From assembly GCF_030848805.1 (NCBI RefSeq), contig NC_092360.1, forward strand, positions 18,920,340 through 18,984,339: a DNA stretch of 64,000 nucleotides, given 5' to 3'. This DNA is from Temnothorax longispinosus. Its lineage: Eukaryota; Arthropoda; Insecta; Hymenoptera; Formicidae. Below, one piece after another: positions 51,928 through 64,000 of the stretch (positions are counted from its first letter, which is position 1; each line of letters begins with the position of its first letter). Under the pieces are notes generated by a model, which ran no database searches, was not told the DNA's origin, and saw nothing but the letters and a program-made list of their open reading frames with translations. A program made the position numbers and the translations under genes.

Positions 51928-52065
51928 GGTGCTTCACACAAGACGAATTGCAGATGTCACGCCGCTGAGGTTCCGGCGCAGCGCGGCGCAACGGCTCCAC
52001 GGTCAACGGCGCTCGAAAATGAATCCTCGAGGAAGATATTATATCCGCCTGATCCCGATCCATTC
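51928..52065. repeat. Diverged duplicated block R5, copy 3
   Basis: CACACAAGACGAATTGCAG at 51935, a GCGCAGCGCGGCGC run at 51975 and AAAATGAATCCTCGAGGAA at 52017 match copy 2 in order. AATTGCAG occurs at 50389, 51201 and 51946, giving spacings of 812 and 745 bp. Confidence 0.65.
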
Positions 52066-52851
52066 CGGCGGACAAGAGAATGATGTAAGGAGGCACAAGG
52101 GGTTGCCGGTGTGTGCCGTCATGAGGAGCGAGAAGGACGGAGAGACGCGCGGGTGAGGGCTGGGAAGAGGCCGGCTTTACGGGGATACCGAGTAAATGCC
52201 CCATGAATGAACGATGAGCCTTGGAGCCGACCGTCCTACCCCCCCCCCCGTCTTTCCCCCCGCGCTTGCCCCTATTGCTACTCCTGTACGTTCGTCACCC
52301 CTTGCGAATTCGAATCGGATTTCAAGTCGGTGTCTCGTGCGCGCTCCGTGGAATTGCGATTAGAATCGTCGTAGGACCGGATCCATATTACATTCTCGCG
52401 AGGACGACACTCCCCCTCCCCCCTCCCCTCACCACCAACGTCTCGCGGGCCGTAATGAGATTAATGCAAGGAAACGAAAATAGATGCGCGAGCAAACGAG
52501 AGGAGAGCCCGAGTAAGGTGACACCGCCAGGCTCGATGTCACGAGAGTCCTCGATCTTCACGGCATAGGATTAACGGCGGAAAAAGTCAATGTACGCAGG
52601 ATTTACTAAAGACGAGAGCTCGGGAGCTAATGTGTAAATATTCGACGCGCGACTCGATTAAATGTTTCGCCAACATATTGTTTTGACTCGCGGCACCCGC
52701 GGTTCATGACGCTTCGCTATTAATATTAATCCGCTCGTTCCACGACAGACAATATACGAATGAATATCATAAATTATGAGTGACATTATAAATTGTAATA
52801 TCGCGATTATACAGACAGGTTCGTGTAAATATTTTAATTATATGGAATCAA
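52066..52851. other. GC-mixed non-coding DNA
   Basis: C-runs (52230-52260, 52410-52430) and GC-rich sequence to about 52560, then AT-rich. No gene recognised. Confidence 0.45.
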
Positions 52852-52876
52852 CAAAAGCGCGCTGGTCGCGCTTTTG
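52852..52876. repeat. Perfect 10-bp GC-rich hairpin
   Basis: CAAAAGCGCG pairs with CGCGCTTTTG around a CTGGT loop. Read on the minus strand it ends in no T-run. No function is assigned. Confidence 0.7.
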
Positions 52877-54246
52877 CGAATCGTCGACAGGTTGCGAGGT
52901 CAAGTCCGACAGCTTTACCGAAGTGAAGCGTGATGTTTAATTGAGAGCGACTTTTTCCAGCTTCCGCCGTCCGCGTCGGTATGGAATGCCCGCCATTCCT
53001 TCCATTACAGCGCCGGGGAGTAAGTGGCAATGTAAAACGTAAGGCTCGATAGCGCCTGAATAATTCAGAAGTCAACGAGACGTTGCACTTCCGTTATTGG
53101 AGCAACAAATCCGCGACGCATTAGCAAACAGAAATAGACTTTTACGGGCCGTTGGTTCTTTTGGAGCGTGCGGAAGAAAAACTTTTTGTCCATTTCCGAG
53201 ATTTTAAAAATACAAATCAAGTAAGGAAAGCGCCACTCAGCAAACATTACAATGCCGTTAATCTGGCACTCGCATAAAATAGTCAGCAACCTAAGTAATT
53301 GCATCGATGTTTATGCTGGCTCTTGCATTAAAAAAAGTAAAATTTAATTCAAACCTATTAATTTAAATTGAAAAGAAGTTTTCAGAATTTAGACATTTTT
53401 TTACGTATGTTTCTTCATAAAAATTTTTAATCTTCCCCGGATTCTTTAAATTATACCGGTTATTTGAAGTTCAGAGCAAAATTAACATCGCAAACTTTTT
53501 TTGATAATGATAAACCGTCTTAAAAGCACAGAAACAATTACGTCGTACCAGCAAAATTACCTCGTACGTGAGGCATTGCCTCGCGTAATGTAACACGAAT
53601 TACAGGAAACGGGATTAAATTGAAAGAAATAGTCGGGGATCGGCTTTACGCGTCAATCCCCATTAAACTTCAATTCCCCTACAAGCGCGCGAGGTGAGTC
53701 CAAGCCCATAAAAATACGAAGTGAGCAGAGCAAACGTGAGGCAAGCAAAAGGGGAGACACTGAGTACAAGAAGAATAAGAAAAATAGATCACGAGACTCA
53801 CTGCGATGGTAGCATTGTGGCAGTGGTGCCGGCTGGAATACGTTACTCCGGCGATTGACAGATTCTGCTGACTGATAACTCGAAGCGTCGGCTGGCTGGG
53901 ATTTCCAGAGAACTGCGAAAGGCAACCTGGGAGTGCGGAAAGAGAGGGAATAGAGAAAAAGAGAGAGAAAGAGAAGGCGCGGGTAGCTAAAGAAGTAAGG
54001 GACGAGGAACGATTGACGCATGAAAGATTCATGGCCCGCACCGATGGCCACATCAGAAATGCCACGAGGCGAGTCTCCGGCTCGATTCTCTTTTTCTCGA
54101 AGCTGCCGAAAGGTATCTCGAATTGCCGGCCCAGTCGCCTTTACTCGCTACCTCGCTTAAACGTCCTGGGCCCGTTAAATCCGTTTAGGTAATCGTGCCG
54201 CGTCGTCGTCGGCTGATTAGCTGTCCGGAAACGAAAATCGCAGCGG
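52877..54246. other. Non-coding DNA
   Basis: Mixed and AT-rich sequence. Two overlapping minus-strand frames (53653-54065, about 130 codons each) are in different phases, rich in S, F and L, and without motifs. Confidence 0.45.
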
Positions 54247-54267
54247 GAGAAAGGGAGAAAGGGAGAA

Positions 54268-54322
<55 letters not shown>

Positions 54323-54325
54323 AAA
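54247..54325. repeat. Imperfect (GA)n microsatellite
   Basis: Begins as GGGAGAAA units and becomes GA dinucleotides with AAA interruptions. Confidence 0.94.
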
Positions 54326-55912
<1,587 letters not shown>

Positions 55913-56053
55913 GGAGGAGACGAGAAAACGAGGGACTGGTTAGAGCAATGTGGCTGTCAGTAAGCCGCATCGAAGCGAAAAATACGGTTTTTATCTTTAA
56001 GTAGGACCTGGTAATTGCGTAATTAATTACGGCTTTTATCCCGCGGCCAACGT

Positions 56054-56106
56054 CGTCTCGCGGCGAGACGGGGGTAACTTACCTACTTTGCCGGCCCGGC
56101 CGGCAC
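56054..56106 (-). other. Candidate isolated splice donor in a GC-rich palindromic patch
   Basis: The minus strand reads AAAGTAG/GTAAGTTACC, a near-consensus donor with its junction at 56082/56083. The upstream side is the GC palindrome GCCGGCCCGGCCGGC (about 56090-56104) rather than a pyrimidine tract, so it is not a fused ratchet site. A CGTCTCG/CGAGACG hairpin (56054-56070) follows. It could be the donor of an unrecognised alternative first exon, or chance. Confidence 0.25.
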
Positions 56107-56547
56107 CTGGGCGATCGTGATTTACGTTCGCCTCGGTAATTAACATAGATAGAGACCGGTGCCTCGTACCACCCCCTCCCCCTCCCCTCTCTCGACTCCT
56201 GTTCCCCGCTACTATTTCCCTTGTCTACTGTACGCCCGTCCTCCGTCCACCATCATGGCCTCCTTATCGGACCGCACGACATCTAAACCCCGAGATCGCG
56301 CCAGACTTCTTTCTGCGAATGGAGAGAGTCATTCTGGAAAGCTCTCGGAGCTCTTTTCCCATGCAATTGTACCAAGAACGATAGCCAAACTGTCTCCAAA
56401 CTTGCTCGAGCTCTCCTTATTCCACATGAATACTTTTTAACCGATTTACAATGCCTCCTCGAGAGATTCGGATCAAACTTCAAAAGTGTGCTCTCCAACG
56501 AATACGGAGTATTCATTACGAAAAAAGTGACAATTCTTATTCGGATA
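56107..56547. other. Non-coding DNA
   Basis: C-rich to about 56260 and mixed after that. The last TA (56546-56547) flanks the next element. No gene recognised. Confidence 0.4.
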
Positions 56548-57477
56548 GGGGAGACCGAGGCTCGTTGGCACAAGAGGCAAGTTGGCAATGCGTTCCGTTT
56601 ATGTATTTATAGCAAAAAAAATAATGGAAAAGTTATCACAAATTATCTCTTATATGACATAGGTACTTTTCCCAAAGTTTTATTTTAATCAAACAAGTAT
56701 TGCAATAGAAAAAGAAAAAACTCTGATTCAAGAGGTGGCAAGTAAATTTTCGAGCGTTTCAAAATATCGTATTAATATTCTTCAGTTTGAGAAGTAAATC
56801 AAAGTGACGTATCATTAGTTAAAAGAAAACTTTCTGTTACTATACGACATGTTATTTTGACTAACAACAGTAATTTATTGTAATAAAATGACTGAAATAA
56901 AAAGTATGTAGGGATGGGGGGGGGGGGTATGTTGACTCACAACACACACATATCAAGACACACTTAGCTTGACTTGTTGCCGCGCGCGTGATATTTGTGT
57001 GAGTATGTGATTTGCTACCTACAATGTTGATAGAAGCTAGATATATATTTATATTAATATTTTTATGTTAAAGAAAGCTACATCTAAAATAGTTTACAAT
57101 TGTTTTTCTGCAACAGCATTTTGCTATTCGATCATTATATAAAATAACTTTAAAAGATACAATCTTTATCGAAAAGTACATATCTGTTACCCGTTTTGTG
57201 TTTTATGTTTCTATTACGTTTTCATTAATTTAACATGGACTTTTGTCGCATAACCAACTTACCCTACTATCGGGTATCGGGACGTTGGCTTCAATGCAGC
57301 ATGTTCGTATTTCACTTATTACAAAGAAACTATACAGTATACAGGCGCGTTCCTGGCATGAAAATGTAGAGAAAGGTTCTCTCTATCATATTAGTACTGT
57401 TTAATCATGATAATTAGTTGTATAAAAACGCAAATGCCGAAATTGTGAAAACGGTGCCAACGAGCCCCGGTCTCCCC
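56548..57477. mobile_element. 930-bp TA-flanked DNA transposon with 24-bp terminal inverted repeats
   Basis: The left end GGGGAGACCGAGGCTCGTTG (56548) continues GCAC. It matches the reverse complement of the right end (57454-57477) with one A/G difference. TA lies on both sides (56546-56547, 57478-57479), as for IS630-Tc1-mariner elements. The interior is AT-rich, includes a run of 10 or more G at about 56918-56927, and has no transposase frame, so the copy is non-autonomous. Confidence 0.87.
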
Positions 57478-57479
57478 TA

Positions 57480-60400
57480 CTCAGTTAATTTATATTTAGC
57501 GTTAATTGACATTGATAAAACTAATCCTAAAAACCTCTCGATGTACAAATTTGATAATTTATAAATAAAATATTTATCATTTATAAGATATAATTTATGT
57601 AAAAATATAAATAGCTTAAACAAATAAAAAAATGACTTTCTGTAAAATCTATAACATTCATTTAATATATTTATCCAGTTTTTTGTCTCAGACTATTTTA
57701 ATTTTCCACAACCTTCTTCTTCAACGCAATCCGGATTATCGCGAGATAGAAGCGTCGGTCAGATTAACATTACGGCAAAGGAAGCGGCTATGTAGGACGT
57801 ACTTTTAGCGGAGAGCAGAAGATCTCTCGGGTAAATTTCCGGCGAGAATTCTTCTCTTCGCTCGGCCATATTTCTTCGTAAGTATTCATACGAGAGAGAG
57901 TCCTCCATCCTCTCGAACATTCGGTAAAACTTTTATTGTTCCTCAGCTGTCGGTGTTCATCATCGACGGGACGGTGTGCTAGTGCGCTAGGTGCATATAT
58001 GTCCTTGTTGGTGCGTGCAAGGAAAAAGTGCAGGCGGACAAAGTAGAACGGTCGAAAGTTTCGTGAGAGAAAAACGACGCGGTAGACTCGAGTGAGCGGA
58101 CATTGTTACGTGTCCGAAAAGACGTCCAGGAAGAAGTTGGAGTCTTAATGCCGACGTTAGATCTCTTCATCTTCGACAAATCCTCCGAGTCTTGGGGAAG
58201 GCATCCGGTAAAATTTCGCCCATCGCAGATGATCGCATGTCGAAAAGAGTCGTTTGTAACGTTTGCGACCCTAGATAATCTACGGAAGCTGAAGATGCAT
58301 GACGACGAATGGCGCGATCCGAACGAAGGGAATGAGATTCGCGGATGAATAATTAGCGCGAGAAGTGAAAAATTCTTACCAACGATGAGAAGATTGTAAT
58401 TACGGGAGATATAAGATAAAGAATGAATAAAGTTTTCTAATCGCCTCTGGAAACACATTAAAGTGGAATAATATAGAGAAATAGCAACGAAGATAACAAG
58501 CAGATAGCAATTGAGGTTACTCAAATATTCACAAGTTTACATTTTGATATATTCGTCGGGGAATGTTATTCCATTTGCAAATTATGCTTCTGTGAGCTAC
58601 ACGGCTCGGTCGTACGACCAATATTTGGGAAACATTCAAGGGCAACCAAATTAATCACTATAATTTAACATATGAGCGGCCTGTGAGATTGAATTGTATT
58701 TAAGACGATAAAATTACAAGAGATGTGATTGGAAATCTCAGACGAGACAGTATTTTAATGACAATTCGAAATTGAAATCGCAATTAAAGTTTTCAAAGAA
58801 GCGCTCGAGCGTCTTCGGGCACTGTCTTGGGTGAGCGGAAACATAAGTACTTGCCGAAGTACTTACGTACACAAGAGGGAGAAAGAGAGAGAAGTAAGGT
58901 CAATGTGAATGGCTGACGTCCGATAACTGAATTTCCCCGTGTCTCTCTGGTGTTTCCTTGATCGATCGCGAGTTAGTCGAAGATCAAAAGTCGAAAAATT
59001 CTCGCCGTGTGGGTGGGCAAAGTCCCCGGTCCAATTTGATTTGCAAGCAAAGTACTAGTACGCCGTGGAACTGCTCGACGAGAGAGATCAGCAGGGCGGA
59101 GGGACCTGACCGGGAGGAGGAAACCCGACCATCTCGGGGAAGGATGGGGAACAAAAAGAGGACAGAGGGACAACGACGAAAACGAGAAGAAAGATCTCGT
59201 GTTAAAAAACGCGGACGAAGCAGAGGTTAAGGAGAGCTGCACGCGTTTGAAATCTCAAGCAGATCTCATCGCGTCGTCTTCGTTCGCCTAACGGTTACCT
59301 TCGTTTGTAGTCGTTTAACTTGCCCTCTCTCCCCCTCAAACCTCTCCCGTCTGAACAATTCCCGAGGGTACATCCGCGACCACTACGTCTTAACCCCGCA
59401 CTCGAACTCGTCCCCTCTTCTTTATTTCGGTCGCTCTTTGGCACGACGCCCGATATGATTTTACGACGTCCTGATGAACTGTCGCGATAAAAGGTAGAGT
59501 GGCTCGTCTTTCATTCATTACTATTCATTATATTGGTATACGCGATGCGTGATGCTAAGTTAGGATTAATCGAGTTTAGACATTTAATTACCAAAAAAGT
59601 CGCATGCAATAATAATAAAATAAGAAATGGTCATAAATAGTGACTTCCAAACTTATCGTTGTTATAAAAGAGGTCATCTATAACTTTGTCAAACAGTATT
59701 CGATAGATTTGAGACATATCACGTACATGATATATAGTGAAGCGATAAAGCCGGAAACGTAGTTTTCGTCTAAACTTAGTAGAGAGACAGGGAAAGCTGT
59801 TTGTATCCAGTCCGAGTACGACGTGTGTCACTGAATCGAAGATAAGCATTAGGAGCGACCTACTCGATATCTTATGCTGCACACATGCGCGCGATAGAGA
59901 AGTCCGATTCGCGTCACGCGTCCGAAACTTGAAAGTGCTATCCTCGATCCCGTTTTTGCCCCACGATCCCGCCCGCATCGTCGCTCGGTCGGTCGGCAGC
60001 GGCAATTCTTGCGACTTCGCATGCGAGAAAAGTTATCGGGGATAATAAATTTCAGGACGGGGGACGGGACGGGGAGTTCGGGACAAAATCCCGGACGATC
60101 CGAAACGATCGGCCTAGCCTGCAAAGGCAGAAACAATTTTAAAGCTTCGGAGTTAGAAGCTCCGAGGAAAGAAACCGAGCATAATGCGCCCGCGGCAAGG
60201 GAGATGCGGGGCGAAAGAGGGAGACAAGGAGAAGAAATTACATCGTTTGAATACACGCTTCATATCACCGAGAGACTTTTAGCGAGCTGCGATACGGAGA
60301 GGGCTGCTAGTGACTAACGTTATCCGCCGAGCGGACACAGGGAGGGCGACGTCGCGACGTTGCGTGCGTGAGTGCGAGGCAGACGACGCGGGTGGCGCGG

Positions 60401-61239
60401 CGCGGAACGGAGAGGAGAGGAAAAGAGAAAGAGAGTTTGGGGGCGCGCTTGCCACTTGTGCCTAGGTGTATATCTTGGCCGAGACATGAAAAATGCATCT
60501 AACGGCCCTCGAGGCACTTCGCCATTCAAGTCCACGGCTATCCTCCTGCCAACCTGCCACCACTTTTCAGATCAAAAGTTACCTGCTCGCGTAACTTTCC
60601 CGTGCGCCGTCTACCCCCCGCCAACACCAACACACCACCACCATTATCAGGCATCGCCGCCCCCTCCCCGCCGGCTCCTCCTCCCATCCGTCCAGGAAAA
60701 GCCTCTGCCTACCTCTCGCTTAACAAAGCACGCGAAACTCTATTACACACCGGCGCATCCCCGGCTTATGTATTTACCCGATGCGACGTTAGGTACGTAC
60801 CTACATGAGCGTGAAACGTTCTCCGCTTTCGACGTGCCGTAACGCCTACCGACCGGTTGCGTGGATTACTTTCGCGGTTTTAACCGAATATCCGTGTCGG
60901 TCGCCGAAAACCGACAAGTTCAGTCATAAATAAATAAAATTAATTATCTCTCCAGTGTTTTATGTGATAAGACAAATCGCGTATTAATTCCGGAATAAAT
61001 AATAACTCTCTAGTTATGTAACTTTTGTAGCAAACGTACGCAAGTTGCTAACAACAATGCAATGTAGAGAATTGCATGTAGCAGTTTTTAAGTGAAAAAT
61101 AAATTCTATCTCGTTCAAATAAGTGTGTCAGTACTAATGACCGCTGTAAACTTGGACCACTTATATTCTGACGGCTTTTTCTAACAATTACTAATTCGCT
61201 TTTCACCGCCACGATATAACGCCGTTATCGAAAGAATAA
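57480..61239. other. Non-coding DNA
   Basis: AT-rich to about 57700 and mixed to GC-rich after that (especially 58950-60850, with a GGCGCGGCGCGG cluster at 60394-60406). A 181-codon minus-strand frame (57979-58524) and an opposing 81-codon plus-strand frame (58103-58348) were examined. Neither has a recognisable domain or splice signals. Purine- and pyrimidine-rich patches explain the remaining frames. Confidence 0.45.
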
Positions 61240-61425
61240 AGAATTTAATTCTTGCGGAAGGGCATAATTAAGCGAGTTATATGTCACGCGAAAAATTCGG
61301 AGGTGATTAACTTACTTTTTGCTCAGTCACTATCAATCTTCCGTTTTTGAGAGAATTAGCTCCTTAGGAAAATGTATGAACACACTTGCTTACCTGTAAC
61401 AGAAAAAAATATTGACATAAATATA
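61240..61425 (-). promoter_or_regulatory. Candidate recursive splice (ratchet) point C with 78-nt RS exon
   Basis: On the minus strand, ATTTTTTTCTGTTACAG ends at 61394 and GTAAGC follows at once (61393-61388). AAAAA/GTAAGTTAATC ends a possible 78-nt exon (61393 to 61316). All three frames of this exon have stops, so its inclusion would not extend a protein. Homology with site B continues beyond the donor. Being the most upstream site in transcript order, it would be used first, followed by B (21.3 kb on) and A (24.1 kb further). Confidence 0.68.
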
Positions 61426-63542
61426 TGTGTTGTCAAATGACATATTTATAAGTAAAGTGTGGGTGACTTCACAAAGAATTTCTATATGCACAAACATTTC
61501 TTTCGCTGTCTATTGAATACAAATCTTTTTAAGATTATGTTGAATTTTATAACCTAAACAAAATAATAGAAAGTTAAAAATACTGTAAAAGCTATAAAAT
61601 CTAAAGCACATTTAGATATCTATTAAAATATAATCATGTTCATAGAAATAGCCGCGTTTCAGAAGATTGAATTAAACGTTGTATAAACATTCAGAAGATT
61701 GTATATATGCTAAGCCATGCAGTTAAGAGTTAAGATAGCATTTATTTGCGGATTTCTGCAGAATGCAAATTGACGGAATACACCCAGTCCATTTTCACGT
61801 TACACCCTCTTTTTCTTCTCTCGCTGTTACGAACGCGCAGAAATACATTGCCACGGCGCTCCTAGTCGCTAATTTTTAGCAGCAAAGGTGGCTTTTAAAG
61901 ACCACCGTCTGTTATTACAGTATACACATTACCCTAATGATACCTGTCATACGCATTACATAATTAACATCGGCGCGATACGTTTGTTCATCGCTGGCGC
62001 TCTCGGTACAGATATAGCTATAGCGGAAGGGAACTAATCACCATTTCACGCTATTATTCGCAGTCTCTAATTTACTGTGTATTTAACCAATTATTCATCA
62101 GAGAACTGTTGTAAAGACTGCTACTTCCATTCCCGCCGACTTACATTCGTTCACAATAGAATAAAAGATAACGTTTCGATGATATCTCTATCGTATTACC
62201 CTTCTCACTTTTATTTCTGAAGAGGATGTCTAACAACAACGTTCATTTTATCTACAATATTTCCACTCTTAAATTTAATTCACTCATATTATTTACATTT
62301 TTTTAATTGGTTACATATTTATACGGTCATACGTAATCCATTCCAATTATACGTTTAAGAGTTTAGAATATAAATAATTATGATGTACTGGATAATAAAC
62401 TAGTTTGTAATAAATTCTCAACAATGGTCAAAAAGAGACCAAGAGAAATGAGATTAAAAATCTTAATTTTTGAGATTTATCTAAAAAATTAAGGTACGTT
62501 AATTATCTATATATGCATACAAGAGTTATGCTATGATAAGTCTCTTTTGAAGATCCGATAAACAGTAGCGTAACGCGGCCGCAAAATTTGGTCGTCCTAT
62601 TCAAATTTTTCCAGCCGGTAACTAATTCGAGACCATCATAGATACACGTGCATGTATCATGACGGCGGGCCGGCGGTTATATATATCCCCGACAATGGGA
62701 ACCGGAGCCGGGTTATCTCGGTTCTTTGTATTCAAATTGCTGCGGAAATACAGCCGGCAGATTATATGGAATAGGCATTTATCGTGGGATTATGAAACCC
62801 CGTATTGTAATAATAATGCAACGTTACTCTCGCCGGTTTTAATTACTTTTTTATACGTTCCCTTAATCGATGACAAAGATTGTAAAACCTGGCAAAAACA
62901 GAATAATTATATACTGCTTCGTCGTGCTTCACGGCGCATTTAAGCGCGGCTGTAATTACACTCGGAACACGAAAGAGAAAATACAATCAGTAACTTGTAA
63001 GTCCCGCGCGAAAAAAATCAATGTATGACAACTCACTACGCAATTTTTCGCTAATGAATCAGTTTTTATATAAAGTTTCATATCCTCGCTGTCTTCCACC
63101 TTGTGAACAAAATAAATACAACCCAATTAACGTTTTCTGATTTCCATTATATCTCTATCAAATAATTTTACTATCAAATATCGAAATAAGTTCTTTCTTT
63201 CATATTAAACGCGAGCTTTATAAGCGTAAAATAATAATAAACTGCAACATAGGCGCGTTCTATCACTGTTTTATTTTATAATTCAGGATTTTTAACAAAT
63301 CAGCCAAACGAAAGATCGGTTAAACGTTAAATCTGAAGCAATTTTTTTTTACTAAATTAAACCATGATAATCGGAATCTCTTGCGTAAGTTTAAATGGAA
63401 AATGTCGCATCAGACACGCCGTTTAACTACAAATGACGTAGGCTCCATACAAAATCGGTCGACTCATAATTAGCGAACCCCGAATTCGATTCTGACCGTT
63501 GTCCCATAGGTATATGCTTTCTCCGTCCGTGGTGACAAATGA
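61426..63542. other. AT-rich non-coding DNA
   Basis: No gene, transposon end or repeat array recognised. A 94-codon frame at 62659-62943 has no motif. Confidence 0.45.
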
Positions 63543-63779
63543 GTGAGTAGCTCAGAAGTCAACACTGCCGGCCCCAAGCCCGGCCAAGGAGGAAGGTTCG
63601 TGGACAAGGTTAGCAGCCTACCCCCGGTAAATGCTTACAGGACCAACAATAAGCCTCCGAAGAGGCGCCGTAAAGTTGGAAAAACAGGCTCAAGTCTAAT
63701 TCAAGGAGAAGAAGTTTTTGAGACATCTGGCAATCATTCTTACTTCTTACAACAAACGATAGAAGATCCGCAATATTAA
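63543..63779 (+). CDS. Coding-like fragment without a start codon, unknown origin
   Basis: This frame is open for 78 codons and closed by TAA at 63777. It is preceded directly by an in-frame TGA, and its first codon is GTG, so it has no proper start. The protein runs from a G/P-rich N-terminal part (AGPKPGQGG) through a basic PPKRRRK stretch (about residues 38-44) to an ordinary C terminus (HSYFLQQTIEDPQY). The composition looks more protein-like than other frames here, which suggests a transposon coding remnant or an exon with an unrecognised upstream acceptor. I recognise no domain. It is opposite in orientation to the proposed intron's host gene. Confidence 0.25.
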   Translation: MSSSEVNTAGPKPGQGGRFVDKVSSLPPVNAYRTNNKPPKRRRKVGKTGSSLIQGEEVFETSGNHSYFLQQTIEDPQY

Positions 63780-64000
63780 CTAAGTTATGAGACGCTATTA
63801 ACGCAGATGGTACAAACGCAGAAACTAGATATGATAAACGATAATCCTCCCAAACGTTACACTTGTCGGCTCGTTGATCGTTGCCGTCGACGTTGTTGAT
63901 TCATGGCATGCGAGAGATTTAGTGATAGCGAGAATTCGACGGTACATTACGCCGACTGTCAAACACAACCGAATGTTTGCCGGTAGGATCAGAGATTTTC
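63780..64000. other. Non-coding DNA at the window edge
   Basis: Mixed sequence. It may continue whatever element supplied the preceding coding-like fragment, but nothing identifies it. Confidence 0.35.

Noticed and set aside
57979..58524. 181-codon minus-strand frame with a hydrophobic start
   Set aside because: No recognisable domain, no splice or promoter context, ends next to an opposing frame; the hydrophobic start matches AT-rich codons. Kept only as a note.
58840..58875. AAGTACTT palindromes near 58848-58867 as a hairpin RNA
   Set aside because: The stem is short and self-palindromic (AAGTACTT twice), so pairing is ambiguous and likely chance.
60578..60592. CAG/GTAACT on the minus strand as a further ratchet point
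   Set aside because: The upstream sequence is purine- and GC-rich, without a pyrimidine tract.

Overview
This is eukaryotic nuclear DNA, most likely insect. It has AT-rich non-coding sequence broken by short CpG-rich GC blocks, very many (GA)n/(CT)n microsatellites, decayed mariner and pogo/Tigger-type transposases, and TA- or TTAA-flanked foldback elements. A hymenopteran, perhaps an ant, fits this mix of CpG richness, GC heterogeneity and (GA)n tracts, but that is inference. No intact protein-coding gene, rRNA or tRNA gene could be supported. Nearly all long open frames are translated microsatellites (SLSLSL/RERERE) or chance frames in GC-rich blocks.

The best signal is a set of three near-identical splice-like motifs on the minus strand. 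Their junctions lie at 16010/16011, 40073/40074 and 61393/61394. Read on the minus strand each is a polypyrimidine tract, then TTTTCTGTTNCAG fused directly to GTAAGC, which is a 3' splice site and a 5' splice site with no exon between them. That is the known structure of recursive-splicing (ratchet) points in very long introns. Each is followed 72 to 78 nt downstream by a second good donor (GTAAGT), as in 'RS exons'. The 40.0 and 61.3 kb sites also share recognisable homology over roughly 190 bp. The simplest reading is that most or all of the window lies in one giant intron of a minus-strand gene, removed in steps of about 21 and 24 kb, with the gene's own exons outside the window.

Layout. 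0-7 kb: a 0.75 kb TIR element, a long (CT)n tract, a near-perfect foldback MITE and three diverged copies of a non-coding block (R1). 7-20 kb: mixed AT-rich sequence and GC blocks, further duplicated blocks (R2, R3) and ratchet point A. 20-33 kb: a hairpin that could be an RNA precursor (20.8 kb), two large GC-rich blocks (24.3-25.9 and 27.96-28.5 kb) and one 150-codon minus-strand frame of uncertain status. 33-43 kb: a 1.1 kb TA-flanked DNA transposon, block R4, a mariner relic, ratchet point B, and a Tigger/pogo-like relic with an internal deletion and a nested insertion. 43-57 kb: AT-rich sequence, a composite foldback MITE (48.9 kb), three diverged copies of block R5 (50.4-52.1 kb), a 410 bp purine tract with about 25 copies of a GAGACA hexamer (55.5-55.9 kb), and a 930 bp TA-flanked DNA transposon. 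57-64 kb: non-coding sequence, ratchet point C, and a short coding-like frame at the right end.

The pieces suggest how the intron grew: TIR transposons and MITEs, microsatellite expansion, and old tandem duplication of units of about 0.7-1 kb. The recursive splice points have been kept through this. All homology statements were made by eye from the sequence.
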